From the NCBI GenBank assembly GCA_022447625.1, contig JAKVAX010000027.1:1-45675 (forward strand): 45,675 nucleotides of DNA, in the 5' to 3' direction. The notes under the pieces were generated by a model. It had not been told where the DNA came from and did not search any database. It worked only from the letters and a program-made list of their open reading frames with translations. This DNA comes from Flavobacteriales bacterium. Lineage in GTDB: Bacteria; Bacteroidota; Bacteroidia; Flavobacteriales_D; Sanyastnellaceae. Made by a program: the position numbers and the translations under genes. Within the stretch, counting starts at the first letter, position 1, and each line of letters begins with the position of its first letter. This document shows positions 1 through 7,834 of the stretch, piece by piece.

Positions 1-77
1 CTTAGGGAATCCAATGCTGTGGCGAGGTCTTGTAAACTGTTCCCTTGAACGGGACGGGTGGCCCCCGCAGAGGCACC
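1..77. repeat. terminal direct overlap, copy 1
   Basis: Bases 1-77 are identical to 45599-45675. Joining the copies gives a circle of 45,598 bp and restores an uninterrupted minus-strand gene. A length of 77 is a common assembler k-mer overlap, and the repeat lies inside coding sequence, so it is probably not the packaged terminal repeat. Confidence 0.95.
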
Positions 78-131
78 TCCAGAAAACCCACCAGATCTAA
101 TCCCCTCAGGGCTTATGATTGGTCGTCGCAT
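1..131 (-). CDS. gp15-like internal virion protein, N-terminal part (continues at 45675)
   Basis: This is the 5' end of the gene that continues at the other end of the window (43522-45675). Reading minus from an ATG at 131, the frame stays open through 1-77 and continues in phase at 45598 once the 77-bp duplicate is merged. The first residues are MRRPIISPEGIRSGG, followed by a Gly/Ser/Ala-rich stretch. The start lies one base after the stop codon of the gp14-like gene (TAA at 133-135), the tight spacing expected of the T7 14-15-16 block. The full product is 735 residues, close to T7 gp15 (747). Confidence 0.85.
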   Translation of the reverse strand, partial: MRRPIISPEGIRSGGFSGGASAGATRPVQGNSLQDLATALDSL

Positions 132-132
132 A

Positions 133-666
133 TTAGGCTGCTTTCATCATCTTGTAGTCGGAATATCCACCAGCGGCGGCCGCAGCGAGATTAGCGCCCA
201 GGCCGATAAGGCTAGGACCACGGGATCTCGGGGCTGACCGAATGGCAGCGGTTCGTTGGTTGGTTGCGGCACGGCCAGACATACGGGTCCGGCTAGTGTC
301 GAGTTCTTGGTTGCGGTTGATCGAGGCGATAGCTTCGCCCTCTTGGAAACCAAAGCTTTGCTCAATGGCTCTGAGGGAGAACCCACCGATGCCTCGTTCG
401 GCAGCAGCAGCTACGGCTGACCCACGAGCTGCAACACCTTCTCGGCTGGCTTGAACGCGGCGCTGGGTAGCAGCTTCGTCGTTCGCCATGGCGTTGAGGT
501 TGTTAGCTTCGATGTCGTCAGTATAGGCCGCGAGCTGTGCTCGGTTGTTCTCACGGAAGGCTCTGTTGGTATCTTTGGCAGCTTGTCGCTGACCCATATA
601 TCCAACTACGGAGCCGACCGCAGAGGCACCAGCGGACACAGCCGCGATGGTTACTGGGTCACACAC
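133..666 (-). CDS. gp14-like internal virion protein
   Basis: A 177-residue protein in the position of T7 gp14 (196 residues), an inner-core protein ejected into the cell envelope during infection. I chose a GTG start at 666 because AAGGAG lies 10 bases upstream and the product then begins MCDPVTIAAVSAGASA, the usual N-terminus of this family. An upstream in-frame ATG at 723 lies well inside the preceding gene. Residues about 5-25 are an Ala/Gly/Val-rich hydrophobic segment, the middle is helical and Ala/Arg/Glu-rich, and the C-terminus has another Ala/Gly-rich segment. It overlaps the gp13-like gene by 8 bases. Assignment rests on order, length and N-terminus. Confidence 0.8.
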   Translation of the reverse strand: MCDPVTIAAVSAGASAVGSVVGYMGQRQAAKDTNRAFRENNRAQLAAYTDDIEANNLNAMANDEAATQRRVQASREGVAARGSAVAAAAERGIGGFSLRAIEQSFGFQEGEAIASINRNQELDTSRTRMSGRAATNQRTAAIRSAPRSRGPSLIGLGANLAAAAAGGYSDYKMMKAA

Positions 667-1117
667 TGTATGTAAACTCCTTGAATGGGGAGCGCCTCGG
701 TCCAACGTGAATGATCTCGTCACTCAGGTCGGCCCCAAGGGCTCGGATGAACTTGTGGTGGAGGTGGTTGTGGGCGTAGGTTAGATTTCGCAGACACATG
801 TAACGCTCGGCCCATGCTTGGAAGAACATTCGACCGAAGGTGACCATGGCGTAAGCCACTCGCATTCCTTCGAGTTCTTCGGTGCCCATGAGCCACGGGG
901 CTCCATAGGGACCAGCGTCAGCACACCCAAACACGGCTACAGGCTTATCACCGATGAAGGCCGTGTATTGGGCTGACTTGGCCAGATGCGGGACGAAGTA
1001 CTCCTCGGGATCTCTCCCAGTTGAGGCAATGAACTCCGCCCGGTCTGCGGGACGAAGGCGAACCGAGATCTCTACTAGATCCGCCTTCTTCGTTGGTTGA
1101 ATTGTAATGCTAGACAC
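659..1117 (-). CDS. gp13-like virion assembly protein (DUF2833 type)
   Basis: A 152-residue protein between tail tubular protein B and the gp14-like gene, exactly where T7 gene 13 lies (138 residues). The sequence has the look of the Gp13-like DUF2833 family, which resembles an acetyltransferase-like fold. Features include a LRPADRAEF segment near residue 21, FVPHLAKSAQYTAFIGDKP in the middle and a His-rich NHLHHKFIRALGA segment near the C-terminus. T7 gp13 is needed for internal core assembly. It overlaps the upstream gene by 8 bases, consistent with coupled translation. Acetyltransferase activity cannot be claimed from the sequence. Confidence 0.75.
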   Translation of the reverse strand: MSSITIQPTKKADLVEISVRLRPADRAEFIASTGRDPEEYFVPHLAKSAQYTAFIGDKPVAVFGCADAGPYGAPWLMGTEELEGMRVAYAMVTFGRMFFQAWAERYMCLRNLTYAHNHLHHKFIRALGADLSDEIIHVGPRRSPFKEFTYSV

Positions 1118-3464
1118 GTCTGCTCTTGCTTTCCACGAGGCCCCTCCACGAGGCCGCTAGGAAGCGAGAAGGGAAAGGACTGTCGTTGCTGATTGTTAGG
1201 TTGAAGTATTTGTTCCGACACGGTGTCTTGATGCCGAACTGGCCATCCTGAAGGTTCGGGATGTCGGTCGGCGTGGACGATACGATGTCCCCTGCGAAGA
1301 TCTTGGTGTAGGTCTCGCGGTATTGAGGAGCGAACGTCACATCGAAGTATCCACTTCCAACATAGTCGAGTTGGTAGTCGCGGACCTTCACAATGGCACG
1401 AGTGTTTGCAACACGGTTCGAGCCTGAGGTTGTCTGAGTGAGATACGGAGCTGTCACCTTGAAGCTCATGGCGTACTTAACGCCACCGATAACTGTGTAG
1501 GTAGACACGTCACCATCCACGGTAACAACGTTGGCTGCCGTCTTGGTTCCAAGCTTCACCCCAGGAGCATGTTGATCGGACGGAGACGCAACTGTGCGGA
1601 TCTCCAGTTCATCAGCGCTACTGTAGGGGAACGTGAAGTAGGTCTTGTTGGCTACGCCATCGTAAGCGACCATCATGTCTTCTTTAGGAAGCCTACGGTC
1701 CAGCAGAGTGAAGTACTCAAGGTTCGTATCGACGAGACCAGGACGCAAACGCATACGCTCAAGGGTAACCTCGGAGCCTCGCTTGATCACGAAGTACGCG
1801 GTGTTGTCGAAGAACGACCCACCGAGGACCTGTGCGTCAGAGCCGAAGTCCCAGCGACCGAAGCCAGACTGAGCTTTCTCCTGGCCTGACCAGAAGTACT
1901 CGTACTTGTAGACGTATCGGGATCCCGACTTGATGAACAACATGATGTTCTCAAGGGTTGTCCCGATGATCTGAGTGAGACCTGGAGGGATGTAGGTTGG
2001 GCAGTGCGCCGTGATCTCTTCAGCATCTTCAGTCTGCGTTACGCCATCCACGTACATCTCACGGATGCCAGAGGCTCCGTCTCGATCAAACGGGAAGTAG
2101 ACATAACGGCCAGCCACGCCAGGACGGCAGGCGGCTGAGGCAGCGAAGGAAGTCACAGGGTCAACTGCGATGGTCAACGGGGAGAGTACTTGGCCACCGC
2201 TATCGACCACGAACTGTGCGTTGTCAGAGAATAGCAGGAGGCGCTTGTCGAACGCTACAGCGTGACGGAGGACAGACACAGAGCTTCCAGCACCGGACAC
2301 GTCCTGGACAGCTACGTCGATCACGTCGTTGTCTAAGAGCTGGGTCACAGTGGTTCGGAAGAATTGGAAGTAGTCTCCGGTGGCACTGAGGATCAGGTTC
2401 TCGTCAGCGATGAACCCTAGGCGATTTCGGAAGTACAGAACGCCGTTAAGCTTCTGACCTACGAAGGACGGGAATGGGTTACTGTCGTCGTCACCAACTG
2501 CTCGGTCTACCCATGGGAGCGCCTGGACAACGAAGGTGTCGTCAGGGTTCCTCACGAGGCCCAGAGGCAGTGAGTCAGAGTTCATGCGGTATTGGATGCC
2601 GGGTTTGACGGTCTCGCTCCAAACACCTTCCTCGTACTTCACGAAGTAGTTGTCGAAGGCTGAGCTGTTGTCGCCAGCGACTTCAAGGACAAGCCCTTCA
2701 ACGCCCTTCTCAGGGAGATCGCTGAAGCGTTGGACTTTGCCTTTGTAGCCTTTCATGGCTTCACCGCCCTGCCCGTCTTCAACCTCGAAGTAGAAGTCGT
2801 CAGCAGTGTCACGCGTATAGCGGATCAGAGAACCTTCAACGGTCACAGTGAACCCGGCCACAGTGGAGCCAAGGAACGACGCGATGTACGCGGTGTCCAC
2901 CTGGGTCGCTTGGTTAGCGTTGTCGCCGTTCGGTGTTGTGTACGTTCTGGTGAACAGCGGGTTGTTCGTAGCGCGATCCTTACAGACGATCTTGTAGGTT
3001 CGACCGTAGTTACCCGCACGGACCCACACAAAGCCCACGTTCTCCGTGGCAGTGATGACGTCGCTTGATGCGGTTACGGTGACCTCAGAGTTCACCAGGA
3101 AGGTGTAGTCGGCCACGGTCAGCGCCTTGATTGATGTCGAAGGCGTTGCGGTACTTAGATATGCAGGGGAGTTGTTCGAGACAGTCTTTTCGTTACCGTC
3201 GAGATCGAACACTCGGACCCTGCCGTTTTGCACGATAGCCACGAAGCGGTTCAGTGCGTCACGTTCAATTGGAATGATAGCGGCGTCAGCAGTCCCCAAG
3301 GAGTCCAGAAGCTTTAGGAACTCCAGAGGTGGACGTTTCCGCAGACCTTCAACGGGATCGGCCAGACAGTTGTCCTCGATCTCCAGTTGGTTCAGGAAGC
3401 GCGCTTGTGGGGGCTGTTGGGAGACACCGCCGAACAGGTTAGGGATCGGCTGGTCGATAAGCAT
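1110..3464 (-). CDS. tail tubular protein B (T7 gp12-like nozzle)
   Basis: A 784-residue protein, near the length of T7 gp12 (794), that forms the tail nozzle below the gp11-type adaptor ring. It opens with LIDQPIPNLFGGVSQQPP, a typical start for this family, and continues with NQLEIEDNCLADPVEGLRKRPP. The rest is rich in beta-strand sequence, as expected for nozzle domains. The ATG at 3464 shares its A with the stop codon of tail tubular protein A (TAATG), indicating translational coupling. Order and N-terminus make the call firm. Confidence 0.93.
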   Translation of the reverse strand: MLIDQPIPNLFGGVSQQPPQARFLNQLEIEDNCLADPVEGLRKRPPLEFLKLLDSLGTADAAIIPIERDALNRFVAIVQNGRVRVFDLDGNEKTVSNNSPAYLSTATPSTSIKALTVADYTFLVNSEVTVTASSDVITATENVGFVWVRAGNYGRTYKIVCKDRATNNPLFTRTYTTPNGDNANQATQVDTAYIASFLGSTVAGFTVTVEGSLIRYTRDTADDFYFEVEDGQGGEAMKGYKGKVQRFSDLPEKGVEGLVLEVAGDNSSAFDNYFVKYEEGVWSETVKPGIQYRMNSDSLPLGLVRNPDDTFVVQALPWVDRAVGDDDSNPFPSFVGQKLNGVLYFRNRLGFIADENLILSATGDYFQFFRTTVTQLLDNDVIDVAVQDVSGAGSSVSVLRHAVAFDKRLLLFSDNAQFVVDSGGQVLSPLTIAVDPVTSFAASAACRPGVAGRYVYFPFDRDGASGIREMYVDGVTQTEDAEEITAHCPTYIPPGLTQIIGTTLENIMLFIKSGSRYVYKYEYFWSGQEKAQSGFGRWDFGSDAQVLGGSFFDNTAYFVIKRGSEVTLERMRLRPGLVDTNLEYFTLLDRRLPKEDMMVAYDGVANKTYFTFPYSSADELEIRTVASPSDQHAPGVKLGTKTAANVVTVDGDVSTYTVIGGVKYAMSFKVTAPYLTQTTSGSNRVANTRAIVKVRDYQLDYVGSGYFDVTFAPQYRETYTKIFAGDIVSSTPTDIPNLQDGQFGIKTPCRNKYFNLTISNDSPFPSRFLAASWRGLVESKSRRV

Positions 3465-4048
3465 TAGAGAGGTCTCCGGGTGAGAAGACGGGCGTTCCTA
3501 GGGTTGCGGAAGAAACCACGAGGGTGAGCTTGGCGATCAGCGGATTTGAACACTGAGCGAGCTTCTACTTCTTCTTGACTTGTGAAGCCGTCTTGACTTG
3601 AGCTGCCTGTCGCTCGTGCTTGATACACGCGAGCAGCTCGGATTGTGATGTAGTCCCGTGCGGTCGAAGGAAGGTCTTCAAATGCGAGCATCTGGACGAT
3701 GTCGAGGTAGACCGGAGACGTGAACACAGCGGTGTTGTTCTGGACGTCATAGAGTTTTCGACCACGCTCTACGAGCCGAAGTTCTTCGCTCAAGTAGGTG
3801 GGTTTGATTTTCAGGGTGTTAGTTGGGAGGACGATTTCATCAGTGATCGTTGGCAGGAACTTGCGATCTCGATCTGTGTTGAATGCCCATCCACGAGATT
3901 GGACTGTGCGTGATACTTCTCGGAGTACCCTCTGAGCCTTTCCAGACTCGGAGAACCCGCTGTCGTCCAACGTGTTTACTGGAGCCTCTCCATCATTCTC
4001 AAGGATGATGTTTACAGCGTCCAGCTCCGTTTGCGGAGTTAGGATCAT
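3464..4048 (-). CDS. tail tubular protein A (T7 gp11-like adaptor)
   Basis: A 194-residue protein, matching T7 gp11 (196), that forms the ring joining the portal to the nozzle. The start at 4048 is preferred because AAAGGAAATCCCA precedes the ATG and the product then begins MILTPQTELDAVN, typical of gp11 homologues. An upstream in-frame ATG at 4078 has no better support. The segment RTVQSRGWAFNTDRD about 50 residues in is also characteristic. The gene follows the capsid gene after a strong terminator, so it may be expressed from read-through, as in T7. Confidence 0.92.
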   Translation of the reverse strand: MILTPQTELDAVNIILENDGEAPVNTLDDSGFSESGKAQRVLREVSRTVQSRGWAFNTDRDRKFLPTITDEIVLPTNTLKIKPTYLSEELRLVERGRKLYDVQNNTAVFTSPVYLDIVQMLAFEDLPSTARDYITIRAARVYQARATGSSSQDGFTSQEEVEARSVFKSADRQAHPRGFFRNPRNARLLTRRPL

Positions 4049-4095
4049 TGGGATTTCCTTTGTTGGTCTTGAGTTCACCCGACGTAAGTCAAGCT

Positions 4096-4128
4096 AAAAA
4101 AAGAGGGAGACCGAATGGCCCCCCTCTT
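4096..4128 (-). terminator. Rho-independent terminator after capsid gene
   Basis: Read on the minus strand, an AGAGGG-type stem pairs with CCCTCT around a short loop and is followed by seven T residues. It lies between the capsid and tail tubular A genes, the position of the T7 T-phi terminator that limits read-through from capsid into tail genes. Confidence 0.88.
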
Positions 4129-4145
4129 GGTGGTCGTTATTGTAC

Positions 4146-5126
4146 TTACGCAGGTGCGCCAGTACGGATAACTTGTGCCAGCTCAGGGCGCAGAACACCG
4201 TGACCAACCAGCATGCGGCTAGTGACGAGTGTCGCGTTGTGGGTGACTTTGTAGTCGTTGCCAGTCATGCCAACAGACAAGTCGCGGACTTTGAGTGTAC
4301 CCACAGCGTTCGGGTGCATGATCAGTGCAACCGTGTTACGGGCGTCAACGTCGTACTTGCCACCACCGTAGGTGCCAGTGACATCTTCGGTTGGCAGGTT
4401 GTTGGTCTTGACCAAGCTGAAGCCAGCAAGGCGTGGGACGCGGAGGTTGATGACGTCGCCCGCAGCACCGAAGTCGCGGTTCACGATGTCATTGTCAGCA
4501 GCCAACAGGTGGTACTGCGCAGGCTTGAAGAACGCGTTGCGGTCTGTCTCAGGCACGTCTTTCTCGTCGAACTCAGTCGCAGCTTTTACAAGCGCGCCTT
4601 TGAGGACAGCGGCGTCAGTGTCAGAGTTTGCAACGTCCCAGATCTTACCTACGGTCTTGGCTTCATAGATGTCGCCAGTGCCCGCGAAGCGAGATGTGGT
4701 TGTCTGCGCGGCTTGGATGCCAACACGTGCAATGTTCATGTCGTAGGCGCGAGCGATCGCACGGCCATCTTCACGAGAGAACGGGGCACGGTAGTCGAAG
4801 TGAGTCATCGCTTGGTCGATCTCAGCGATAGAGCTAGCAGACTCAAGGAAGTCGTCGATGGTCAGGATGGTCTCTGTGAGGTTACCAGGAGTACCTACAG
4901 ACATCTCCCCAGGCGTATGGTAGTACGCAACTTTACCGCCGATAGACGGGAACTGAGCAGACTTACCGGACGCAATCGTGCGGACCATAGACTTGTCACC
5001 GAAGACGTTGTTCTCTTCGAATGCAGTGAAAACCTCGCCGCCGAAGACTTTGAGGAACAGGGCGCGGTCGTCACCAGATTGGTTGATTTGACCACCACGC
5101 ACCAGTGTGAAATCAGGTTTAGCCAT
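4146..5126 (-). CDS. major capsid protein (T7 gp10-like)
   Basis: A 326-residue HK97-fold type capsid protein, close to T7 gp10A (345). The start at 5126 follows AAGGAAAGCCCA; an in-frame ATG eight codons upstream lacks such a site. Visible family features are LFLKVFGGEVFTAFEE near residue 24, the GKSAQFPSIGGKV segment near residue 54, and LTIDDFLESASSIAEID near residue 88. It follows a 332-bp non-coding leader and is followed by a strong terminator, giving a separately punctuated, highly expressed unit. No gp10B-type frameshift extension is evident, because the stop is close to the terminator. Confidence 0.95.
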   Translation of the reverse strand: MAKPDFTLVRGGQINQSGDDRALFLKVFGGEVFTAFEENNVFGDKSMVRTIASGKSAQFPSIGGKVAYYHTPGEMSVGTPGNLTETILTIDDFLESASSIAEIDQAMTHFDYRAPFSREDGRAIARAYDMNIARVGIQAAQTTTSRFAGTGDIYEAKTVGKIWDVANSDTDAAVLKGALVKAATEFDEKDVPETDRNAFFKPAQYHLLAADNDIVNRDFGAAGDVINLRVPRLAGFSLVKTNNLPTEDVTGTYGGGKYDVDARNTVALIMHPNAVGTLKVRDLSVGMTGNDYKVTHNATLVTSRMLVGHGVLRPELAQVIRTGAPA

Positions 5127-5458
5127 TGGGCTTTCCTTCCATTGGTTCATGTATTGAGGGTGATGGCCTCGTCCTCACTCGGTCACAGAAGGTTGTCCGC
5201 AGGGTCCCTACCTCGATAGGGAGATCCGTTGGGCCATCGCTCTGGAGATAAAGAGAGGGCCTCGCTGCCTCCTAATGAGGAGCGGAGCGATTACATGATG
5301 AATGGAATTGACTTCAGATTTGGTCGGGTTTGTTTAGCAAGGATTGCCCGAATCCTTCGTTCCTAGGGCGCTACCCTAGATGCCAGAGGGACCACCTCGT
5401 CTCTCAGGCGCGCTTAAGGCACCCGAGGGTCGCAACTCGTAAACAAGTTGGGAGGTGG
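5127..5458 (-). other. capsid leader, no gene seen
   Basis: This 332-bp stretch lies upstream of the capsid gene and I find no convincing gene in it. It holds an inverted repeat near 5366-5384 (minus CTAGGG, TAGCG, CCCTAG) that partly resembles one half of the candidate phage promoter but lacks the CTACYGTA core. Further imperfect hairpins lie near 5250-5290. The likely role is a structured 5' untranslated region, possibly with a degenerate promoter or RNA processing site. Confidence 0.4.
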
Positions 5459-5545
5459 TCAGTCTTCGTTCTTCTTCGGTGGAAGCAGGAAGGCGATTAC
5501 GCCGATTACAACAACACCGATGATTGAGTAGATAAGAGGTTCCAT
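5459..5545 (-). CDS. 28-residue single-span membrane microprotein
   Basis: A short gene beginning MEPLIYSIIGVVVIG and ending in a Lys/Glu tail (PPKKNED). AAGG precedes the ATG by six bases. Nearly the whole peptide from residue 4 to 21 is one hydrophobic span, with a charged C-terminus. It lies with four other membrane genes between scaffold and capsid. Function unknown; a role in lysis or envelope modification is inference from position. Confidence 0.6.
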   Translation of the reverse strand: MEPLIYSIIGVVVIGVIAFLLPPKKNED

Positions 5546-5584
5546 GGGGAGCCTTATAGAGTCCCCGATGAATCCGACAAGAGT

Positions 5585-5671
5585 CTATCGTTTGAAAGCG
5601 ATATAAAGACCCATGCCCGCGAGGATAGCGGCAATCACGTAGAACATTGGGTCGTCAGGAAGTGGAGCCAT
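5585..5671 (-). CDS. 28-residue single-span membrane microprotein
   Basis: Begins MAPLPDDPMFYVIAA and ends IAFKR. The strong ribosome-binding site AGGAGGGCCTC directly precedes the ATG and overlaps the end of the upstream 181-residue membrane gene. Residues about 9-25 form one hydrophobic span, flanked by an acidic N-terminus and a Lys-Arg C-terminus. It is the same length as the next gene, so the two may be a pair. Function unknown. Confidence 0.65.
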   Translation of the reverse strand: MAPLPDDPMFYVIAAILAGMGLYIAFKR

Positions 5672-5680
5672 GAGGCCCTC

Positions 5681-6226
5681 CTATAGTAAGAATTGAGAGA
5701 GGATCGCGGCAGTGCCGATGCCTAGTCCAGCACCAGCAGCTAGTTCAGCCACGAGACCCGGATTGACACCTGAGAGAGGTTCAGCCGGGGACTTGATCGT
5801 CTTCAGCCACGCGAGGTGGCCAGCAAGATAACCGAGGGCACCGAGGATACCTGTGATAACCCATAGGATACCAGCAAGGATCGGATCGACACCTTCGAAG
5901 TACCAAGCGTACGCGAAGATCGGAAAATAGAACATCTGCCGAGGAATCATCAGCAGGAAATCTTTGAGGGTTGTTTTCGTGGGGTCGTCCCAGAAGCCAG
6001 CGTTGTTGCGGCCCATATCAAGCAGGGCGTACCAGCCAGGGATACGATAGAAGATCCACGAAAGTGCGAGTGCGGCGGCCAGTTGCCAGCCGAAGAAAAG
6101 CCAGGAGACGGCACCTACAATGAGGACTACGCCGTAAATGTTACGACCTGGGAACCACTCGTCCATCCCTGCCCCTCGATTGAGGAGCGAGAACATTGGC
6201 ACCAAGGCCAAGAGTTTAAGTAGCAT
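5681..6226 (-). CDS. multi-span membrane protein, unknown
   Basis: A 181-residue protein with about five hydrophobic segments: residues 1-17, 30-60 (two close segments including WLFFGWQLAAALALSWIFY), 100-115, 120-145 and 160-180. It starts MLLKLLALVPMFSLLN; I chose the ATG at 6226, preceded by CGAGATCCCC, rather than an in-frame codon 66 bases upstream. I do not recognise the family. Its place between the holin-like genes and the capsid gene is not part of the standard T7 order and marks an inserted membrane module. Confidence 0.7.
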   Translation of the reverse strand: MLLKLLALVPMFSLLNRGAGMDEWFPGRNIYGVVLIVGAVSWLFFGWQLAAALALSWIFYRIPGWYALLDMGRNNAGFWDDPTKTTLKDFLLMIPRQMFYFPIFAYAWYFEGVDPILAGILWVITGILGALGYLAGHLAWLKTIKSPAEPLSGVNPGLVAELAAGAGLGIGTAAILSQFLL

Positions 6227-6309
6227 GGGGATCTCGGAAAGAATGACCCCCGCTCCGAAGAACGAGGGCCAAGTTTCACACACACGGTTCACACCGTGAA
6301 CGGAGGTAT

Positions 6310-6561
6310 TTACTCGGTAACTTCTTTCGTAGCAACCAGACGACCGATAAGGCCGTAGACGGTGCCAGCGATAGCTACCACGCTGAGCGTAGCTTCAACG
6401 ATTTCTTCTTGAAGAACTTCGCCAACGTTAAAGCCGACCATGTTCAGGACGATTGCGCCAGTTGTTACGAGAGCGCCGATGACGCCTTTAGACTCATACC
6501 AAGGCTTCGCGCCTGTGAGCTGGCCGTCAGTTGGTGGCTCTACAGGGAGTTGTTCAGGCAT
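6310..6561 (-). CDS. holin-like small membrane protein
   Basis: An 83-residue protein with a Pro-rich N-terminus (MPEQLPVEPPTDGQL) and two hydrophobic spans, about 27-47 and 57-76, separated by the acidic turn QEEIVEA. The C-terminus is short and charged. Two spans and this size fit class II holins, which make the membrane pore that releases the amidase. AAGGATACTTATT precedes the start. No specific family is recognised, and an adjacent three-gene membrane cluster could share the lysis task. Confidence 0.55.
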   Translation of the reverse strand: MPEQLPVEPPTDGQLTGAKPWYESKGVIGALVTTGAIVLNMVGFNVGEVLQEEIVEATLSVVAIAGTVYGLIGRLVATKEVTE

Positions 6562-6572
6562 AATAAGTATCC

Positions 6573-7004
6573 TTAGGATTGAGGTGGAATTGGGGTGGGC
6601 TTGCTCGGGGATCTCCCCGCCAACTTCTCGACGAACGGTTTGGCAAGAGCCTTGTAGCCAAAGCTGGCACTCACGGCGGTCGCTAGGAACGCCTTGTAGT
6701 AGTCCGGCATGGCATCGAGGTTCTGGAAGCCTTGTTCGACGTATGGCTGCAAATTAGGTACGAACGCCCCTACCAAGGGGAAACTAAGCAGGAGGACGAA
6801 CCACTCGTCCTTCCAAGATGACCCAGCGTTTTGCTGAGCGGTGTTATCCCAGTTGATCTCCGCCAGTTGGGCGTTTTGGATGAACTGTATGCGGCTTAGG
6901 ACCTCAGCTTCTTTAAGCTGTCGCTTGTGCTTGAGGCCGTCCGCGAAGATACCGATGACGTCCCGAAAGACGCCACCGATTACATCAAGTCCGAAGTATT
7001 TCAT
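6573..7004 (-). CDS. membrane protein resembling phage holins of gene-transfer-agent type
   Basis: A 143-residue protein. The first 30 residues hold a hydrophobic stretch (MKYFGLDVIGGVFRDVIGIF), followed by a charged helix and the segment SSWKDEWFVLLLSFPLVGAF, then a further hydrophobic span near residue 105-120 and a Pro/Ser-rich tail. The W-K-D-E-W and pair of spans are reminiscent of three-span holins of phages and gene transfer agents, but I am not certain of the family. It begins three bases after the scaffold stop codon, so it is expressed with the head genes. Confidence 0.55.
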   Translation of the reverse strand: MKYFGLDVIGGVFRDVIGIFADGLKHKRQLKEAEVLSRIQFIQNAQLAEINWDNTAQQNAGSSWKDEWFVLLLSFPLVGAFVPNLQPYVEQGFQNLDAMPDYYKAFLATAVSASFGYKALAKPFVEKLAGRSPSKPTPIPPQS

Positions 7005-7006
7005 TG

Positions 7007-7834
7007 CTAGATGTCCGATACGGCCAGACGAGCAACAACCTCCGCATTGTATTTGGGATCAGTAGAGTACCGCTTGTCCGCCATCGCCCGCTGCATTTCA
7101 GTGCGGTTGGCGAATGGTTTCACGGTGGACCCGGAAGTGTTCGACGTAGTCGCTTTGAGATACTTAGGCTCCGTACCACCCATCTGGGCTTTGATGCCCT
7201 TCACGATAGTGTTGAGGTCACGGTAGTCGCCCTGAAGGACGGCCTTATCGAGAGCGTCGTTGTACGAAGCGATGTCGTCTTCAGTGAGGTTCTTAGTACC
7301 CCAATCGACCATGGCCTTGTACTCGGCTTCACCGCCAGCGGCGTTATGAATCTCATGCATACGAAGCTGTTGATTTGCTTGTACGCCGGACATGAATGTG
7401 TCCACGATTTCCTTAGGCAGCTTATGGTTGTCAGCAAGCTCTTTGTAGCTCGCCTCGCTCAACTCACCGCTCTCGAAGAACTCGTTGGCGTATTTCACAA
7501 CGTCGATCTCAGGAGTATCTTCGGACGCCGGGGTGTCGTCACTGTTAGGTTCGTCAGTGCTTTCTTCCTCACCCTCTGCGTTATCACTAGGGGCGTCTTC
7601 GGTTTCCTCAGGAGTTTCCTCCTGGTCGGGCTGACCAAGTTTCTTCTCAAGCTCTTGGTAGGCTTTGAGAAGGTCGTCGTTGGTCTTGAACTTCCCGCCG
7701 ATCAATTCTTCGGCAGGGGTCTCTTCTGTTTGGACGTCTTCACGAGTAACTTCCACGAAGTCATTCGTTACGGTGTCGTCCAGGCTATCTAGCGTAGGGC
7801 CGATTTGCAGCCCTTGGTCGTTAGTGTCAGTCAT
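7007..7834 (-). CDS. capsid assembly scaffold (T7 gp9-like)
   Basis: A 275-residue, very acidic protein between portal and capsid genes, the T7 gene 9 position (307 residues). Residues about 70-115 are a run of Glu/Asp/Thr/Pro (for example EETPEETEDAPSDNAEGEEE), then a helical region ending in a more basic C-terminus, as expected for a scaffold whose C-terminus contacts capsid. The ATG shares its A with the portal stop (TAATG). The product acts in procapsid assembly and leaves the mature head. Confidence 0.88.
   Translation of the reverse strand: MTDTNDQGLQIGPTLDSLDDTVTNDFVEVTREDVQTEETPAEELIGGKFKTNDDLLKAYQELEKKLGQPDQEETPEETEDAPSDNAEGEEESTDEPNSDDTPASEDTPEIDVVKYANEFFESGELSEASYKELADNHKLPKEIVDTFMSGVQANQQLRMHEIHNAAGGEAEYKAMVDWGTKNLTEDDIASYNDALDKAVLQGDYRDLNTIVKGIKAQMGGTEPKYLKATTSNTSGSTVKPFANRTEMQRAMADKRYSTDPKYNAEVVARLAVSDI

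Noticed and set aside
1-77. The 77-bp terminal repeat as the physical DNA end of the phage
   Set aside because: It lies within an intact virion gene, its length equals a common assembler overlap, and T7-type ends are expected near the terminase and early genes.
4140-5219. A 359-codon open frame on the plus strand
   Set aside because: It mirrors the capsid gene, has no ribosome-binding site and its product looks like antisense translation (Arg/Val/Cys-rich).
7004-7792. A 262-codon plus-strand frame
   Set aside because: It is the shadow of the acidic scaffold gene; no start signal or domain.
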